Shown here one piece after another: positions 1 through 7,446 of a DNA stretch of 25,714 nt. Source of the stretch: Chloroflexota bacterium (GTDB lineage: Bacteria; Chloroflexota; Ktedonobacteria; Ktedonobacterales; Ktedonobacteraceae); the NCBI GenBank assembly GCA_005879655.1, contig VBJK01000069.1:1-25714 (forward strand). Direction: 5' to 3'. The position numbers and the translations under genes were made by a program. How positions within the stretch are numbered: position 1 is the first letter of the stretch; each line of letters opens with the position of its first letter. The notes below the pieces were generated by a model, which saw nothing but the letters and a program-made list of their open reading frames with translations, was not told the origin of the DNA and searched no databases.

Positions 1-59
1 AGAGAAACAACAGAAGCCGATGCAAGGCTCATCTCATCCTCAAAAAGGAAGACTGAAAA

Positions 60-660
60 GTGGACAGACCAACATTTCGCATTCTGGCCGTAGCGGGCAG
101 CCTGCGTCAGAGTTCCTACAACCGAGGGCTGCTACGTGCGGCGCAAGAAGTTGCACCCGATTGGGTCAAGGTGCAGTTCTTCGACATCGGCCAACTGCCA
201 TTCTTCAATGAGGACATTGAGGCAAGTGGCGACCCAGAGGAAGTCGAGCCGCTTCAAGGATGCCATCAGTACATCCAACGCCGTCCTGATTGCCACCCCA
301 GAGTACAACGGCATGGTGCCAGGAGCGCTGGCCAACGCTATCGACTGGGCATCAAGACCGCCTGGTCGCAGTGTCTTACGCAACAAACTGGTAGCCATCA
401 TGGGTGCAGTCGTGGGCAGATCAGGCTCACAGAATGCACAGGCTATCCTGCGGGGTGTACTCGGTCGCATTGGGGCCATTGTTGTGCCCGATCCGCTCGT
501 GCTCGTACCACACGTTTCCAAACTCTTCGACGAGCATGTGGACCTGCGTGATGAGCAGACGCGTGAGCAGATCCGCCAACTCGTTGAGGCTCTCGTTCAT
601 TGGTGCCAGCGCATCCAGCCTGAAGATCCCACCAGCAGGCCGAAAGTTGCGCATCCGTAG
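60..660 (+). pseudogene. NADPH-dependent FMN reductase family protein, frameshifted
   Basis: Flavodoxin-like NAD(P)H-dependent FMN/quinone (chromate reductase type) oxidoreductase, expected cytosolic, about 200 residues. The GTG start at 60 has an AAGGAA motif 9 bases upstream. The first frame carries the FMN phosphate-binding loop (GSLRQSSYN, residues 14-22) up to about residue 63. The rest, including PEYNGMVPGALANAIDWAS typical of the family, lies in the +1 frame and ends at 660. Removing one C at 249/250 rejoins the frames as VERFKDAISTSNAVLI, so this is a one-base insertion. Both halves are otherwise full and family-like, so the lesion is recent or an assembly error. Family assignment is secure; the native electron acceptor cannot be told from sequence. 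Confidence 0.85.
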
Positions 661-1068
661 CAGAACTTGCTCGATGCTCTCTCTAGTCCGTGCCCAGATC
701 TGGAGCAGCCGAGCTTCTCTGTGGTTCTTTTTGAAAAGGATGCGTCATGGACAGAAAAAAGATGCAAATACATCGTTTTCAACGTAAAGCTTCGCAATCA
801 AGCATTCCTCCTTGCCGAGAGTGCCGGATTGAAGGGCAGAGAAAGAATACGACTGGGAGATACCCCGCTCTTGGCAATGTTCGTGTGAGAGCAAGATGGA
901 GGACGTTTTTTCGGAGTCAGCCATGTTATGATGAAGCAGCGAGCCGGAGCCGACGCTCTCCTGTAGGTGAGTGGTACAAAGCTCTAGGAAGACGACCGAA
1001 GGGGTTCGGCTCCTCTTCAATCCTCGTTTGCCCCAAAAAGTCCGATAGAAACACAAACCGGAGCGACC
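661..1068. other. Non-coding interval upstream of the amidase
   Basis: No protein in either strand looks like a known family. The right half resembles a leader: TATGAT at 927-932 could be a -10 box, though I see no good -35, followed by GTGGTAC (971-977) and a small hairpin at 996-1009. The rest shows nothing I can support. Confidence 0.4.
996..1009 (+). promoter_or_regulatory. Leader hairpin before the amidase
   Basis: CCGAA (996-1000), loop GGGG, TTCGG (1005-1009) form a perfect 5-bp stem, with further possible pairing of AGGA (986-989) to TCCT (1011-1014) around an internal loop. There is no T tract, so an intrinsic terminator is unlikely. It could be a leader structure or chance. Confidence 0.3.
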
Positions 1069-2378
1069 ATGAAAGATCTTGTTTTCTCCAGTACGACGGA
1101 ATTGGCCGCCGCCATCCGGGCAGGCCACGTTTCGGCCACAGAAGTGCTGGAAGCGCATCTGGCGCAGATTGACAAACGCAATCCCGCTCTGAACGCCATC
1201 ATCACTCTGGATGCTGAGTACGCACATGAACGGGCGAGGGAAGCGGATGAAGCCCTGGCTCGCGGAGAGCTTTGGGGACCGCTGCATGGTGTGCCATTTA
1301 CGCTGAAAGATGCCCATGCGACGGCGGGTATGCGCACCACCACCGGGTTCCCACCGTTGGACCATGTGCCGAACACTGATAGCACAGTTACGGCTCGTCT
1401 CAAGGCTGCGGGAGGTATTCTCATCGGCAAAACGAATGTGCATATGATGCTGGCCGATCCTGCACAAACCACGAATCCCATCTTTGGCGCTACGTCAAAT
1501 CCCTGGAAGATCGAGCGCACGCCCGGCGGTTCCAGTGGCGGGGCAGCAGCGGCGCTGGCCTCTGGAATGACCCCGTTTGAGATTGGCACCGATCTGTCCG
1601 GGTCGATCCGCATTCCCGCGCATTTTTGTGGCGTGTTTGGTCTGAAGCCAACCGAACAGCGAGTCCCACTCACCGGGCTGATCCCTGGTCTTGTGGGGCC
1701 TCGACCTGTGCGCCTCATGTCCTGTATTGGGCCGATGGCACGGACGGCTCTTGATCTGGCGCTGCTCTACGCGATCATCGCCGGGCCGGATGGACGCGAT
1801 ACCGAAGTCACGCCAGTGCCAATTGAAGAGGTGCCTCAACTCGACCTCTCGGATCTGAGGATCGCTTTTGCCCCCACCTTTGCGGGCTTTCCGGTTGCAG
1901 CGGAGATGCGCGAGGCAGTAGAAGAGCTAGCCAAGCAGCTCGCTCCCCTCTGTGCAGAAGTTTCAGAAGCGAGGCTGCCACAGATGGATTTCCAGCAGGA
2001 ACTAGCGCTCAGCTTTCCCAATACCTGGAGGCCCTCCACATCCGTGACCAGTCGATTGCTGCCTGGGAGGAATTCTTCGAGAAGTGGGATGCGCTGTTGT
2101 GCCCGCCCTCCATGATGACGGCGTTTGCGCACTGCGAACCGGGATCGCCACTGCACGTTGACGGTCAGGCAGTCGTGTATTGGATGGTCAGTGCCCACAG
2201 CACAGTATTCAATTACACTGGCCACCCGGCAGTCGTGCTCCCGTATAAGCTGGATCGTGATGACTTACCCATCGGGGTACAGATGGTAGGAAAACGCTGG
2301 GATGAATCACGCCTGCTGGCGATGGCTGTGGCCCTCTCGGAAGTGACTGGCACATTCCAACGACCACCGGGCTACTAA
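1069..2378 (+). pseudogene. Amidase signature family protein, frameshifted and probably internally deleted
   Basis: Amidase-signature hydrolase, which cleaves carboxamide bonds with a Ser-cisSer-Lys triad. ATG 1069 follows CGGAG at a normal distance. Visible are Lys80 (GVPFTLKDA), the GGSSGG signature (residues 153-158) with the cis-Ser, and Ser179 in DLSGSIRIPA as nucleophile. The first frame stops at 2115. The C-terminal part is in another frame, starting near 2000-2020 with QYLEALHIRDQSIAAWEEFF and ending FQRPPGY before the stop at 2376-2378. The joined product would be about 435 residues against the usual 450-500, and the stretch between MDFQQELA and LSQYLEAL looks too short. I therefore infer a small deletion as well as the frame change. 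Substrate unknown. Confidence 0.85.
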
Positions 2379-2460
2379 CTCTACGCTCTGTGGGAAGAGA
2401 TACCTGAGTTCCTTTTGTTTCGTTAACGACCCTCTGCAAAAGAAAGTGAGCAACAAAGCC

Positions 2461-2733
2461 ATGTGCCGGAGTATCAGGACCCTATTCAACTTCGACCCCC
2501 CGGCGACCGACGAGGAGATCCGGGCAGCTTCACTGCAATTCGTGAGAAAGCTTTCGGGCTTCAACGAACCTTCGAGAGCCAATGAGGCGGCGTTCAATCG
2601 CGCCGTCGACGAGGTGACTACGGTTGCCCGGAATCTGCTGGATTCGTTGGTAACCAGTGCCGAGCCGCGTAATCGCGAGGTCGAAACTGAACGTGCTCGC
2701 GCAAGAGCTGCGGAAAGGTTTAGGTCAGCATGA
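2461..2733 (+). CDS. DUF2277 family protein
   Basis: Small cytosolic protein of about 90 residues matching the DUF2277 pattern: MCRSIRTLFNFDPPATDEEI at the N-terminus, then FVRKLSGFNEPSRANEAAF and a helical, Arg/Glu-rich tail. The family has no established function. I chose ATG 2461 because family members begin MCRSI. An in-frame GTG at 2446 adds five residues and is an alternative, and neither has a strong ribosome binding site. Its stop overlaps the next start (ATGA at 2730-2733), so the two genes were translationally coupled. This gene looks intact. Confidence 0.85.
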   Translation: MCRSIRTLFNFDPPATDEEIRAASLQFVRKLSGFNEPSRANEAAFNRAVDEVTTVARNLLDSLVTSAEPRNREVETERARARAAERFRSA

Positions 2734-2969
2734 ACTTCCTTCTCACTTCTGCTGGCATCACCAACGAAAGCATACGCAAGGCGCTTGTTGATCTGCGAGG
2801 CCTGCTGATTGAAACGTCCAAAGCTGTCTGTATACCTACGGCGATCTACGCTCTGCCCGGAGGGTATGGTTACGCTTGGCAAGTAATAGCTGAACAAACC
2901 ATTGCTATTGAGTACGCAACCGCAGAAAAAAGATTCAGCATTCAGGTCGTGAGAGCCAAGAGAGGTTGA
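2730..2969 (+). pseudogene. Peptidase E (S51) family N-terminal fragment
   Basis: The first ~52 residues (MNFLLTSAGITNESIRKAL ... CIPTAIYALPGG.GYAWQVI) resemble the N-terminus of the S51 peptidase E / glutamine amidotransferase-like family, which cleaves Asp-X dipeptides with a Ser nucleophile. A typical member has 200-240 residues; this frame ends after 79, and the last ~24 residues do not look like the family. The region with the GxSAG nucleophile elbow is absent, so the product cannot be active. The start overlaps the DUF2277 stop. Deletion of the 3' part is inferred. Confidence 0.65.
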
Positions 2970-3107
2970 GCTTGATAGTGAGCCATGACTAGCCTCTGAA
3001 AAGGTATGGATTTCCGGTTTTCAGACTCTGCCTGAGAAGAGATCATTGAGCACATTTCTGCTCCGGTTGACTTTCCTATTCTCCAACGATTGAAAGGAGT
3101 GCTTTTG

Positions 3108-3707
3108 ATGAGAAAAATTATCGTCTTATCTTTCATAACGCTTGACGGCGTCATGCAGGGACCTGGTGGGCCAACAGAAGACACCAGTGGGAACTTTACG
3201 TCTGGTGGATGGACCGTTCCGTATTTTGATGAGTTTCTTGGCAAGATCATGGGAGAGCAAATGAGGGGGCCATTTGATCTGCTCCTCGGCAGAAAAACAT
3301 TTGAGATATTTGCATCCTATTGGCCACATCACGAGGAGGAAGGAGCTGGCATCAACAACGCAACAAAGTACATTGCATCGAACACGCTTACCACACATGA
3401 GTGGAGGAAGTCAGTCTTTTTAACAGGCAATGTTGTGGGTGAAATACGCACGCTTAAACAACAAGATGGTCCTGACTTACAAGTGCATGGGAGTGGCCAT
3501 CTCATTCAGACGTTACTCGCGCATGATTTGGTAGACGAATTTTGGCTCAAGATATTTCCTATGACAATCGGTCAGGGAAAACACTTGTTTGATAAAGGGA
3601 CTCTTCCTTCTTCCTATACATTGGTGGAATCTCAATCTTCACCACGCGGAGTGGTTCTTGCTACCTTCAAACGAGCAGAAGAAGTAAAAACAGGATCATT
3701 TGTCTAA
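3108..3707 (+). CDS. Dihydrofolate reductase / RibD C-terminal domain family protein
   Basis: Full-length 199-residue protein of the DHFR-like RibD_C superfamily, which uses NADPH; the physiological substrate of this branch is not known. Hallmarks are the N-terminal strand RKIIVLSFITLDGVMQGPGG (residues 2-21), LLLGRKTFEIFASYWP (58-73) and the glycine-rich QVHGSGHLIQTLLAHDLVDE (125-144) with IGQGKHLF near 154-161. ATG 3108 follows AAAGGAG (3094-3100) at 7 bases; an upstream in-frame TTG at 3090 lies before that site and is rejected. It is one of the few intact genes in the first 8 kb and stands alone between a stub and a truncated VOC gene. Confidence 0.85.
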   Translation: MRKIIVLSFITLDGVMQGPGGPTEDTSGNFTSGGWTVPYFDEFLGKIMGEQMRGPFDLLLGRKTFEIFASYWPHHEEEGAGINNATKYIASNTLTTHEWRKSVFLTGNVVGEIRTLKQQDGPDLQVHGSGHLIQTLLAHDLVDEFWLKIFPMTIGQGKHLFDKGTLPSSYTLVESQSSPRGVVLATFKRAEEVKTGSFV

Positions 3708-3753
3708 TCGTTCACGATGAAACAAACATACCCGTTTTGAAAAGGTCAGCGCA

Positions 3754-3797
3754 AGCCCAAGGGCTAGGTTCTGATGGGTCGTCGCTTTGCACGACCC
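3754..3797 (+). promoter_or_regulatory. Tandem hairpins between the DHFR-like and VOC genes
   Basis: AGCCC (3754-3758) pairs with GGGCT (3761-3765) around a two-base gap, and GGGTCGT (3776-3782) pairs perfectly with ACGACCC (3791-3797). No T run follows, so a strong intrinsic terminator is not evident. The position before the VOC ribosome binding site fits a leader or weak terminator. Confidence 0.4.
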
Positions 3798-3824
3798 CTA
3801 CTTTGAAGTGAGGGAAATAAACCT

Positions 3825-4238
3825 ATGAAAAAAATTACGCCACATTTATGGTTTGACAAAGAAGCGAAAGAGGCGGCGGAATTCTATACTTCTGTCTTCC
3901 CGCATGCAAAAGGTACGAACGTGACAACATTGCACGATACACCTTCGGGTGATTGTGATCTTGTCTCGTTTGAGCTTGCGGGGCAGCCGTTCATGGCGAT
4001 CAGTGCTGGTCCACTGTTCAAATTCAGTCCGTCGGTATCATTCATCGTCAATTTCGATCCAGAACGTTCCAAGGGTGCGCGGGAGAACATTACTACGTCT
4101 GTTGCGGCAGCGTGTGCTGCATTCCTCCCCAAAAAAGAGAAAACGCACTACTGCACGGGTTGCATGAGAAGACGCACAGCTGGGCTTTATCCCTCAAAAG
4201 AGGATCGTTTTCTGATGCGTGTGCTCAAGCCAGCTTAA
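3825..4238 (+). pseudogene. VOC family (PhnB-like) protein, C-terminus replaced
   Basis: N-terminal ~88 residues match PhnB-like VOC proteins: [60 protein letters not shown]. Such proteins form metal-binding or substrate-binding beta-alpha-beta-beta-beta modules. The expected second half (a region with GGxVLMPL and YGWxxDKxG) is missing in all three forward frames, and residues ~90-137 are unrelated and Lys/Arg/Cys-rich. ATG 3825 has TGAGGG 9-13 bases upstream. The product is truncated by recombination or deletion rather than a simple frameshift. Function of the family member unknown. Confidence 0.75.
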
Positions 4239-4312
4239 AAGAGCGAAATTGAGTGGCGGCTAGTTCGCAGATCATCTTGATCAATTGTGAAGATGGCATG
4301 ACTATTGCAGCA

Positions 4313-4615
4313 TCACTGCTCTTCTGACGAAGAAAGATTCTCACGGTCATAGATCAAGATCTCAATAGCCTTGTCCTGCGTACATGCTGAAGCCAGCCAA
4401 ATGAGCATACCGCTTGATGTTTGCAAATAGATCCCATCTCGTTCATGAAAGTTAAGCACATACCCTTCACGTACCGATTCTTGAAGAAGTGTATTTATTG
4501 CCGCATTTATTCTAATACGCTTTTCCTTCTCTTCCAAACGGCTACGTTGCGCAAACACATCAAGTAAAACTCTTTCTGCTTCCGTTTTTTTCACTAGTGG
4601 CAACGGTGTTCTCAT
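4313..4615 (-). CDS. Hypothetical protein
   Basis: A reading frame of about 100 residues starting MRTPLPLVKKTEAERVLLDV, with a charged helical stretch (RSRLEEKEKRIRINAAI) and a C-terminal part (YVLNFHERDGIYLQTSSGML). I do not recognise a family. The frame stays open upstream to 4906, but that part is antisense to a TPR remnant, so I place the start at ATG 4615. Its ribosome binding site is weak. It may be a real gene or the downstream end of a broken one. Confidence 0.35.
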   Translation of the reverse strand: MRTPLPLVKKTEAERVLLDVFAQRSRLEEKEKRIRINAAINTLLQESVREGYVLNFHERDGIYLQTSSGMLIWLASACTQDKAIEILIYDRENLSSSEEQ

Positions 4616-4690
4616 TCTACTTACATGGTGCTTCTGGTGGATACTCTGTAATTGTGGAATGTCTAGATCATACGTCCCTTCTCTTGATGA

Positions 4691-4942
4691 GGGAGAGGCA
4701 TAGATAGCATTAGCCAGAAAGAGGCTCTCCAACTCTATGAACAAGCTATTCAGCTCGATGCGAACTATGCGGGTCCTCACGAAGGGAGAGGCAAGATCCT
4801 CTATCGTCTTGGACGCTACAAAGAAGCGCTGGCTGCCTATAAACAAGCCATTGAGATAGACTCCAAATTTACCGATGCTCTTCGTGGAAGAGACAAAGTG
4901 CTTCAAAAGCTTGGCTCGAAGACCGACGAGACTATGAGATAG
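4691..4942 (+). pseudogene. TPR repeat protein, 3' remnant
   Basis: The frame opens after stops at 4685-4690 and runs to TAG 4940-4942 with no usable start. Its translation is clearly tetratricopeptide-like: EALQLYEQAIQLDANYAGP, then GRGKILYRLGRYKEALAAY, KQAIEIDSKFTDALRGRDK, about two 34-residue repeats with the A-Y-A-P spacing. TPR proteins are protein-binding scaffolds; the partner domain here is lost upstream. The stop lies a few bases from the ISL3 remnant, so mobile-element activity may have trimmed the locus. Confidence 0.7.
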
Positions 4943-4998
4943 AAGGTTTTATTCAGAGAGAGCCATTCACAGTACCAATTCTGGAGCCACTTATCTCC

Positions 4999-5863
4999 CT
5001 ATATTGTGTGAAGCACTCTTTGGCGCTGGAGTGGAAAACCAGCTTTACCATACATTTGACGTTTAATGAGTTTTAATTTCGTCACTTGCCCCTCAACCTG
5101 ACCGTTATTGATGGACCAAGTCAAACCCGCTTTCACAGCGGCTTTGTCTTTCTCTATCCCAGCCGCAAATGTCTGAAGCTCTGGCAGGTCACTCTTGGCA
5201 ACCCGCTCTAACCATGCATCGAGCCGATGTCCTTCTCTCTTGCGAACCATCCGCATGAACTCCTGAACGAGATCATAGGCTTGCTTAAGGGTTGGGCTGG
5301 CTTGGCAGAACGTCGCCAGATCCTCTTGTTCGACCTCATCCAAGCTCTTTTTGTCACGGACGAACAGCCAGACGGCGGTGCTGGCTGTAAACTTACGGAG
5401 ACGATTAGGATTGAGTGAAGCCTGAACAGAAGCCTGCTTGAGTGTTTCAATATGGCGATAGACCGTCCGTTCTGATCCGGTGTAGCCCAAGTTTACGATT
5501 TCACGCCAGAGCGCTAGACCATTTCTCTCTCCCTCCTGCCACCGCTTGAGCACGTAGGGGGCAAACTCATCAAAGGAACTTGGCTTCTTGCGTCGTTTTT
5601 TGGCTTCTGGAAAGGTTCCAGCAGCTAACCATTTCTGCACAGTCCGTTGGCTCAGACCCAGTTGAACCGCAATCTCTTTTATGGTCAATCCTTGTCTGTG
5701 TCCAGTAATGACCTGCTCATAGCGAGCCTCACGCCCAGCTCTTCGTGTTAAGCGCACCTCCTTCACACGGGCAGGCTCTTTAGGACGCCATTCTTCGATG
5801 GAGATGATGGGTTGATCGTACTCATTCTGTTCAGGCTCTTCTCTATGATCTCCCGCTACCGTG
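4999..5863 (-). pseudogene. ISL3-family transposase, C-terminal part, interrupted by IS3
   Basis: Minus-strand transposase remnant. It holds a helix-turn-helix (LTIKEIAVQLGLSQRTVQKW, about residues 28-47 counting from the GTG at 5766) and the C-terminal part of the ISL3 DDE domain (LDAWLERVAKSDLPELQTFA, then NGQVEGQVTKLKLIKRQMYG with the last catalytic Glu). The N-terminal zinc finger and first catalytic Asp residues are missing, so it is inactive. The frame continues upstream to the IS3 boundary at 5863 and resumes across the insertion: joining 5863 to 7362 with one ACCT copy gives GLVMVSE-VTVAGDH in frame. The C-terminus (QRQRVLHTI) looks complete. Confidence 0.8.
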
Positions 5864-5867
5864 ACCT

Positions 5868-5886
5868 TGACCCGCTTTTGTAGAGT
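5868..5886 (+). repeat. IS3 left terminal inverted repeat
   Basis: TGACCCGCTTTTGTAGAGT, the exact reverse complement of 7343-7361. ACCT target duplication precedes it (5864-5867). Confidence 0.85.
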
Positions 5887-5914
5887 CAGAGAAGAGAAAT
5901 CTGATAAACTCTAC
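5880..5914 (+). promoter_or_regulatory. Inverted repeat upstream of IS3 orfA
   Basis: GTAGAGT (5880-5886, overlapping the left end) pairs with ACTCTAC (5908-5914), just before the AGGAGG (5917-5922) of orfA. In IS elements such structures can block read-through translation from outside; that role is inferred. Confidence 0.4.
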
Positions 5915-5927
5915 ACAGGAGGGCATC

Positions 5928-6223
5928 ATGGCCAAAACGCAACCAAGTTATACCAAAGAATTTAAGCAAGAGGCAGTGAAGCTTGTAGAACAAGTAATAA
6001 AAGCAAATCAGAGATAGCTCGTGACCTGGGGATATCAGATAGTGCTCTAAGTAAATGGTGTAAAGAATTTACAAATCATGGAGAGCAGGCATTTCCAGGG
6101 AAAGGTCATCAAAACCCACTTGAAGAAGAAATAAAACAACTAAAAAAAGAAAATGAAATACTCCGGCAAGAAAGGGATATACTAAAAAAAGCGGTACGCA
6201 TCTTCGTGCAGCCCCAGTCATGA
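5928..6223 (+). pseudogene. IS3-family OrfA, frameshifted
   Basis: OrfA carries the transposase HTH_Tnp_1 domain and leucine-zipper segment that bind the IS ends. It starts MAKTQPSYTKEFKQEAVKLV at ATG 5928, 5 bases after AGGAGG (5917-5922). The frame breaks near 5995 and hits a TAG at about residue 30. One frame over it continues as SEIARDLGISDSALSKWC (HTH) and EEEIKQLKKENEILRQER (coiled coil), ending TGA 6221-6223. A single-base error accounts for it. The stop overlaps the orfB ATG (ATGA). Confidence 0.8.
6184..6191 (+). promoter_or_regulatory. A7G slippery site for -1 frameshifting into orfB
   Basis: Seven A then G at 6184-6191 near the end of orfA. The -1 frame from here is open through KKSGTHLRAAPV directly into the orfB ATG at 6220. 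This matches the known IS3-family strategy of making an OrfAB fusion transposase by programmed -1 slippage. Confidence 0.6.
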
Positions 6224-7101
6224 AATACATGTTTATTGAGAATCATAAGGAAGAATTTCCCATACTTCGTATGTGTCAAGTACTCGAAGTGTCAGAAAGT
6301 GGTTACTACGCTTGGCTCAAACGAGAACCAAGCGAACGAGAACGAGGAGATAAAGAACTAGGAGAGCGAATCCTGCGATGCGTATCAGAAGAATCGCGGC
6401 TGTATACGGAAGTCCACGCATTCATGCAGAGCTAAAAGAGCAAGGGGTGCACTGTGGAAGAAAACGAGTTGCCCGCTTAATGCGCGAGCGTGGAATCAAT
6501 GCAAAATCGAAAAGGAGGAAAATGAAAACGACTGATAGTCGGCATGACAACCCAGTAGCTCCGAATATACTGGATCGTGACTTCACTGCTGATGCGCCAA
6601 ATACCAAATGGGTGAGCGACATTACGGGTATTGAAACAGGAGAAGGGTGGCTCTATCTTGCAGCTATAGTCGATATTTACGCTCGGTTTGTGGTGGGATG
6701 GGCGATGGGCAAAGAGCGAGATGAGCAGCTGATCACGAATGCTGCTGTGATGGCGCTCTCACGGCGGCGACCAGCTGCTGGTCTGCTCCATCATTCGGAT
6801 CGGGGAAGGAGAGTATTCAAGCCAAGGCTACCAGGATTTGCTGAAACAGCATGGAATAGAAATAAGTATGAGTAAAAAAGGAGATTGCTATGATAACGCA
6901 CTAATGGAATCTTTTTTTGGAACATTCAAGGAAGAGTGTGTTGAACGTCATACGTTTAAAACAAGATCTGAAGCAAGACAAGTTATCTTTGAATATCTAG
7001 AGGTATTCTACAATCGACAACGAAAGCATTCATCATTAGGATATGTAAGTCCTGCTAACTATGAAAAGATGAAAGGAAAAATAGATCATAAAAAGACTTG
7101 A
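6220..7101 (+). pseudogene. IS3-family OrfB (rve integrase-type transposase), two frameshifts
   Basis: OrfB carries the DDE/RNase H-like catalytic core that performs strand transfer. Three frames together give the whole protein: MKYMFIENHKEEFPILRMC to about 6390; then VYGSPRIHAELKEQG, KWVSDITGIETGEGWLYLAA (first Asp) and HHSDRG (second Asp) to about 6810; then YSSQGYQDLLKQHGIE, DNALMESFFGTFKEE (Glu) and KHSSLGYVSPANYE to TGA 7099-7101. All three catalytic acids are present but never in one frame, so the element cannot move itself. Length and order are otherwise normal. Confidence 0.85.
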
Positions 7102-7126
7102 CAAATTCTCAGCTTTATGATATAAT
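7098..7126 (+). promoter_or_regulatory. Full-consensus sigma-70-type promoter reading out of IS3
   Basis: TTGACA (7098-7103) and TATAAT (7121-7126) are separated by exactly 17 bases, and TG at 7118-7119 adds an extended -10. The start point should be near 7133. It overlaps the orfB stop and points rightwards into the hexamer array and toward the TIR gene at 7447. Confidence 0.75.
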
Positions 7127-7136
7127 CATACATATG

Positions 7137-7280
7137 AACGTTTAACGTTAACGTTTCGATCTTTCGATAAAAAAGAAACGTTTAACGTTTTAACGCTAAC
7201 GTTTCGATTATTCGATCTTTCGATAGAACGATAACGATAAAACGCTTAACGTTAAATATCGATTAAAATGTTCAATCGAT
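7137..7280 (+). repeat. Iteron-like array of AACGNT hexamers with TTTCGAT repeats
   Basis: Eleven AACG(T/C/A)T hexamers start at 7137, 7144, 7150; 7177, 7184, 7192, 7198; 7227, 7233, 7241, 7248, spaced 6-8 bases within three clusters. The first two clusters are followed by TTTCGAT copies (7154, 7162; 7202, 7218, plus ATTCGAT at 7210). The third cluster is partly inverted relative to the first two and is followed by ATCGAT at 7258 and 7275. The array begins within a few bases of the predicted transcription start. No function is known to me; it looks like a multi-site protein-binding region. Confidence 0.75.
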
Positions 7281-7342
7281 CACACCACTATCATTTTTCA
7301 CAGATTTACGGATTTCCTCTTGCTCAACTTCCACGTTCGAGC

Positions 7343-7361
7343 ACTCTACAAAAGCGGGTCA
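7343..7361 (+). repeat. IS3 right terminal inverted repeat
   Basis: ACTCTACAAAAGCGGGTCA, exact reverse complement of the left end, followed by the ACCT target duplication (7362-7365). Confidence 0.85.
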
Positions 7362-7446
7362 ACCTCACTCACCATGACCAAGCCAGCCCTAGTACGCCAT
7401 GTTCACGACAGGACGCATAAAAGACGAAAAAAAAGGAACAAACGCC

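Larger units (their letters stand above)
5868..7361 (+). mobile_element. IS3-family insertion sequence, complete ends, dead transposase
   Basis: A 1494-bp element begins TGACCCGC and ends GCGGGTCA, with perfect 19-bp terminal inverted repeats (5868-5886 and 7343-7361). ACCT occurs immediately outside both ends (5864-5867, 7362-7365), a 4-bp target duplication typical of IS3 elements. It encodes overlapping orfA and orfB. Three frameshifts (one in orfA, two in orfB) kill the transposase. Unusually, about 260 bases follow the orfB stop before the right end and contain a strong promoter and a hexamer array. It is inserted in an ISL3 remnant. Confidence 0.85.

Noticed and set aside
927..1014. T-box riboswitch
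   Set aside because: GTGGTAC resembles part of the T-box, but the CCGCG/CCACG extension, a recognisable specifier loop and a T-tract terminator are missing, and the downstream gene is an amidase.
745..1467. Minus-strand 240-residue frame
   Set aside because: Mostly antisense to the amidase start, with no family features and no ribosome binding site.
4616..4906. N-terminal extension of the minus-strand hypothetical protein
   Set aside because: It is antisense to a clear TPR coding remnant on the plus strand.
7098..7111. IS3 right end at CA 7110-7111
   Set aside because: First considered because orfB ends here, but perfect inverted ends with a target duplication place the boundary at 7361.
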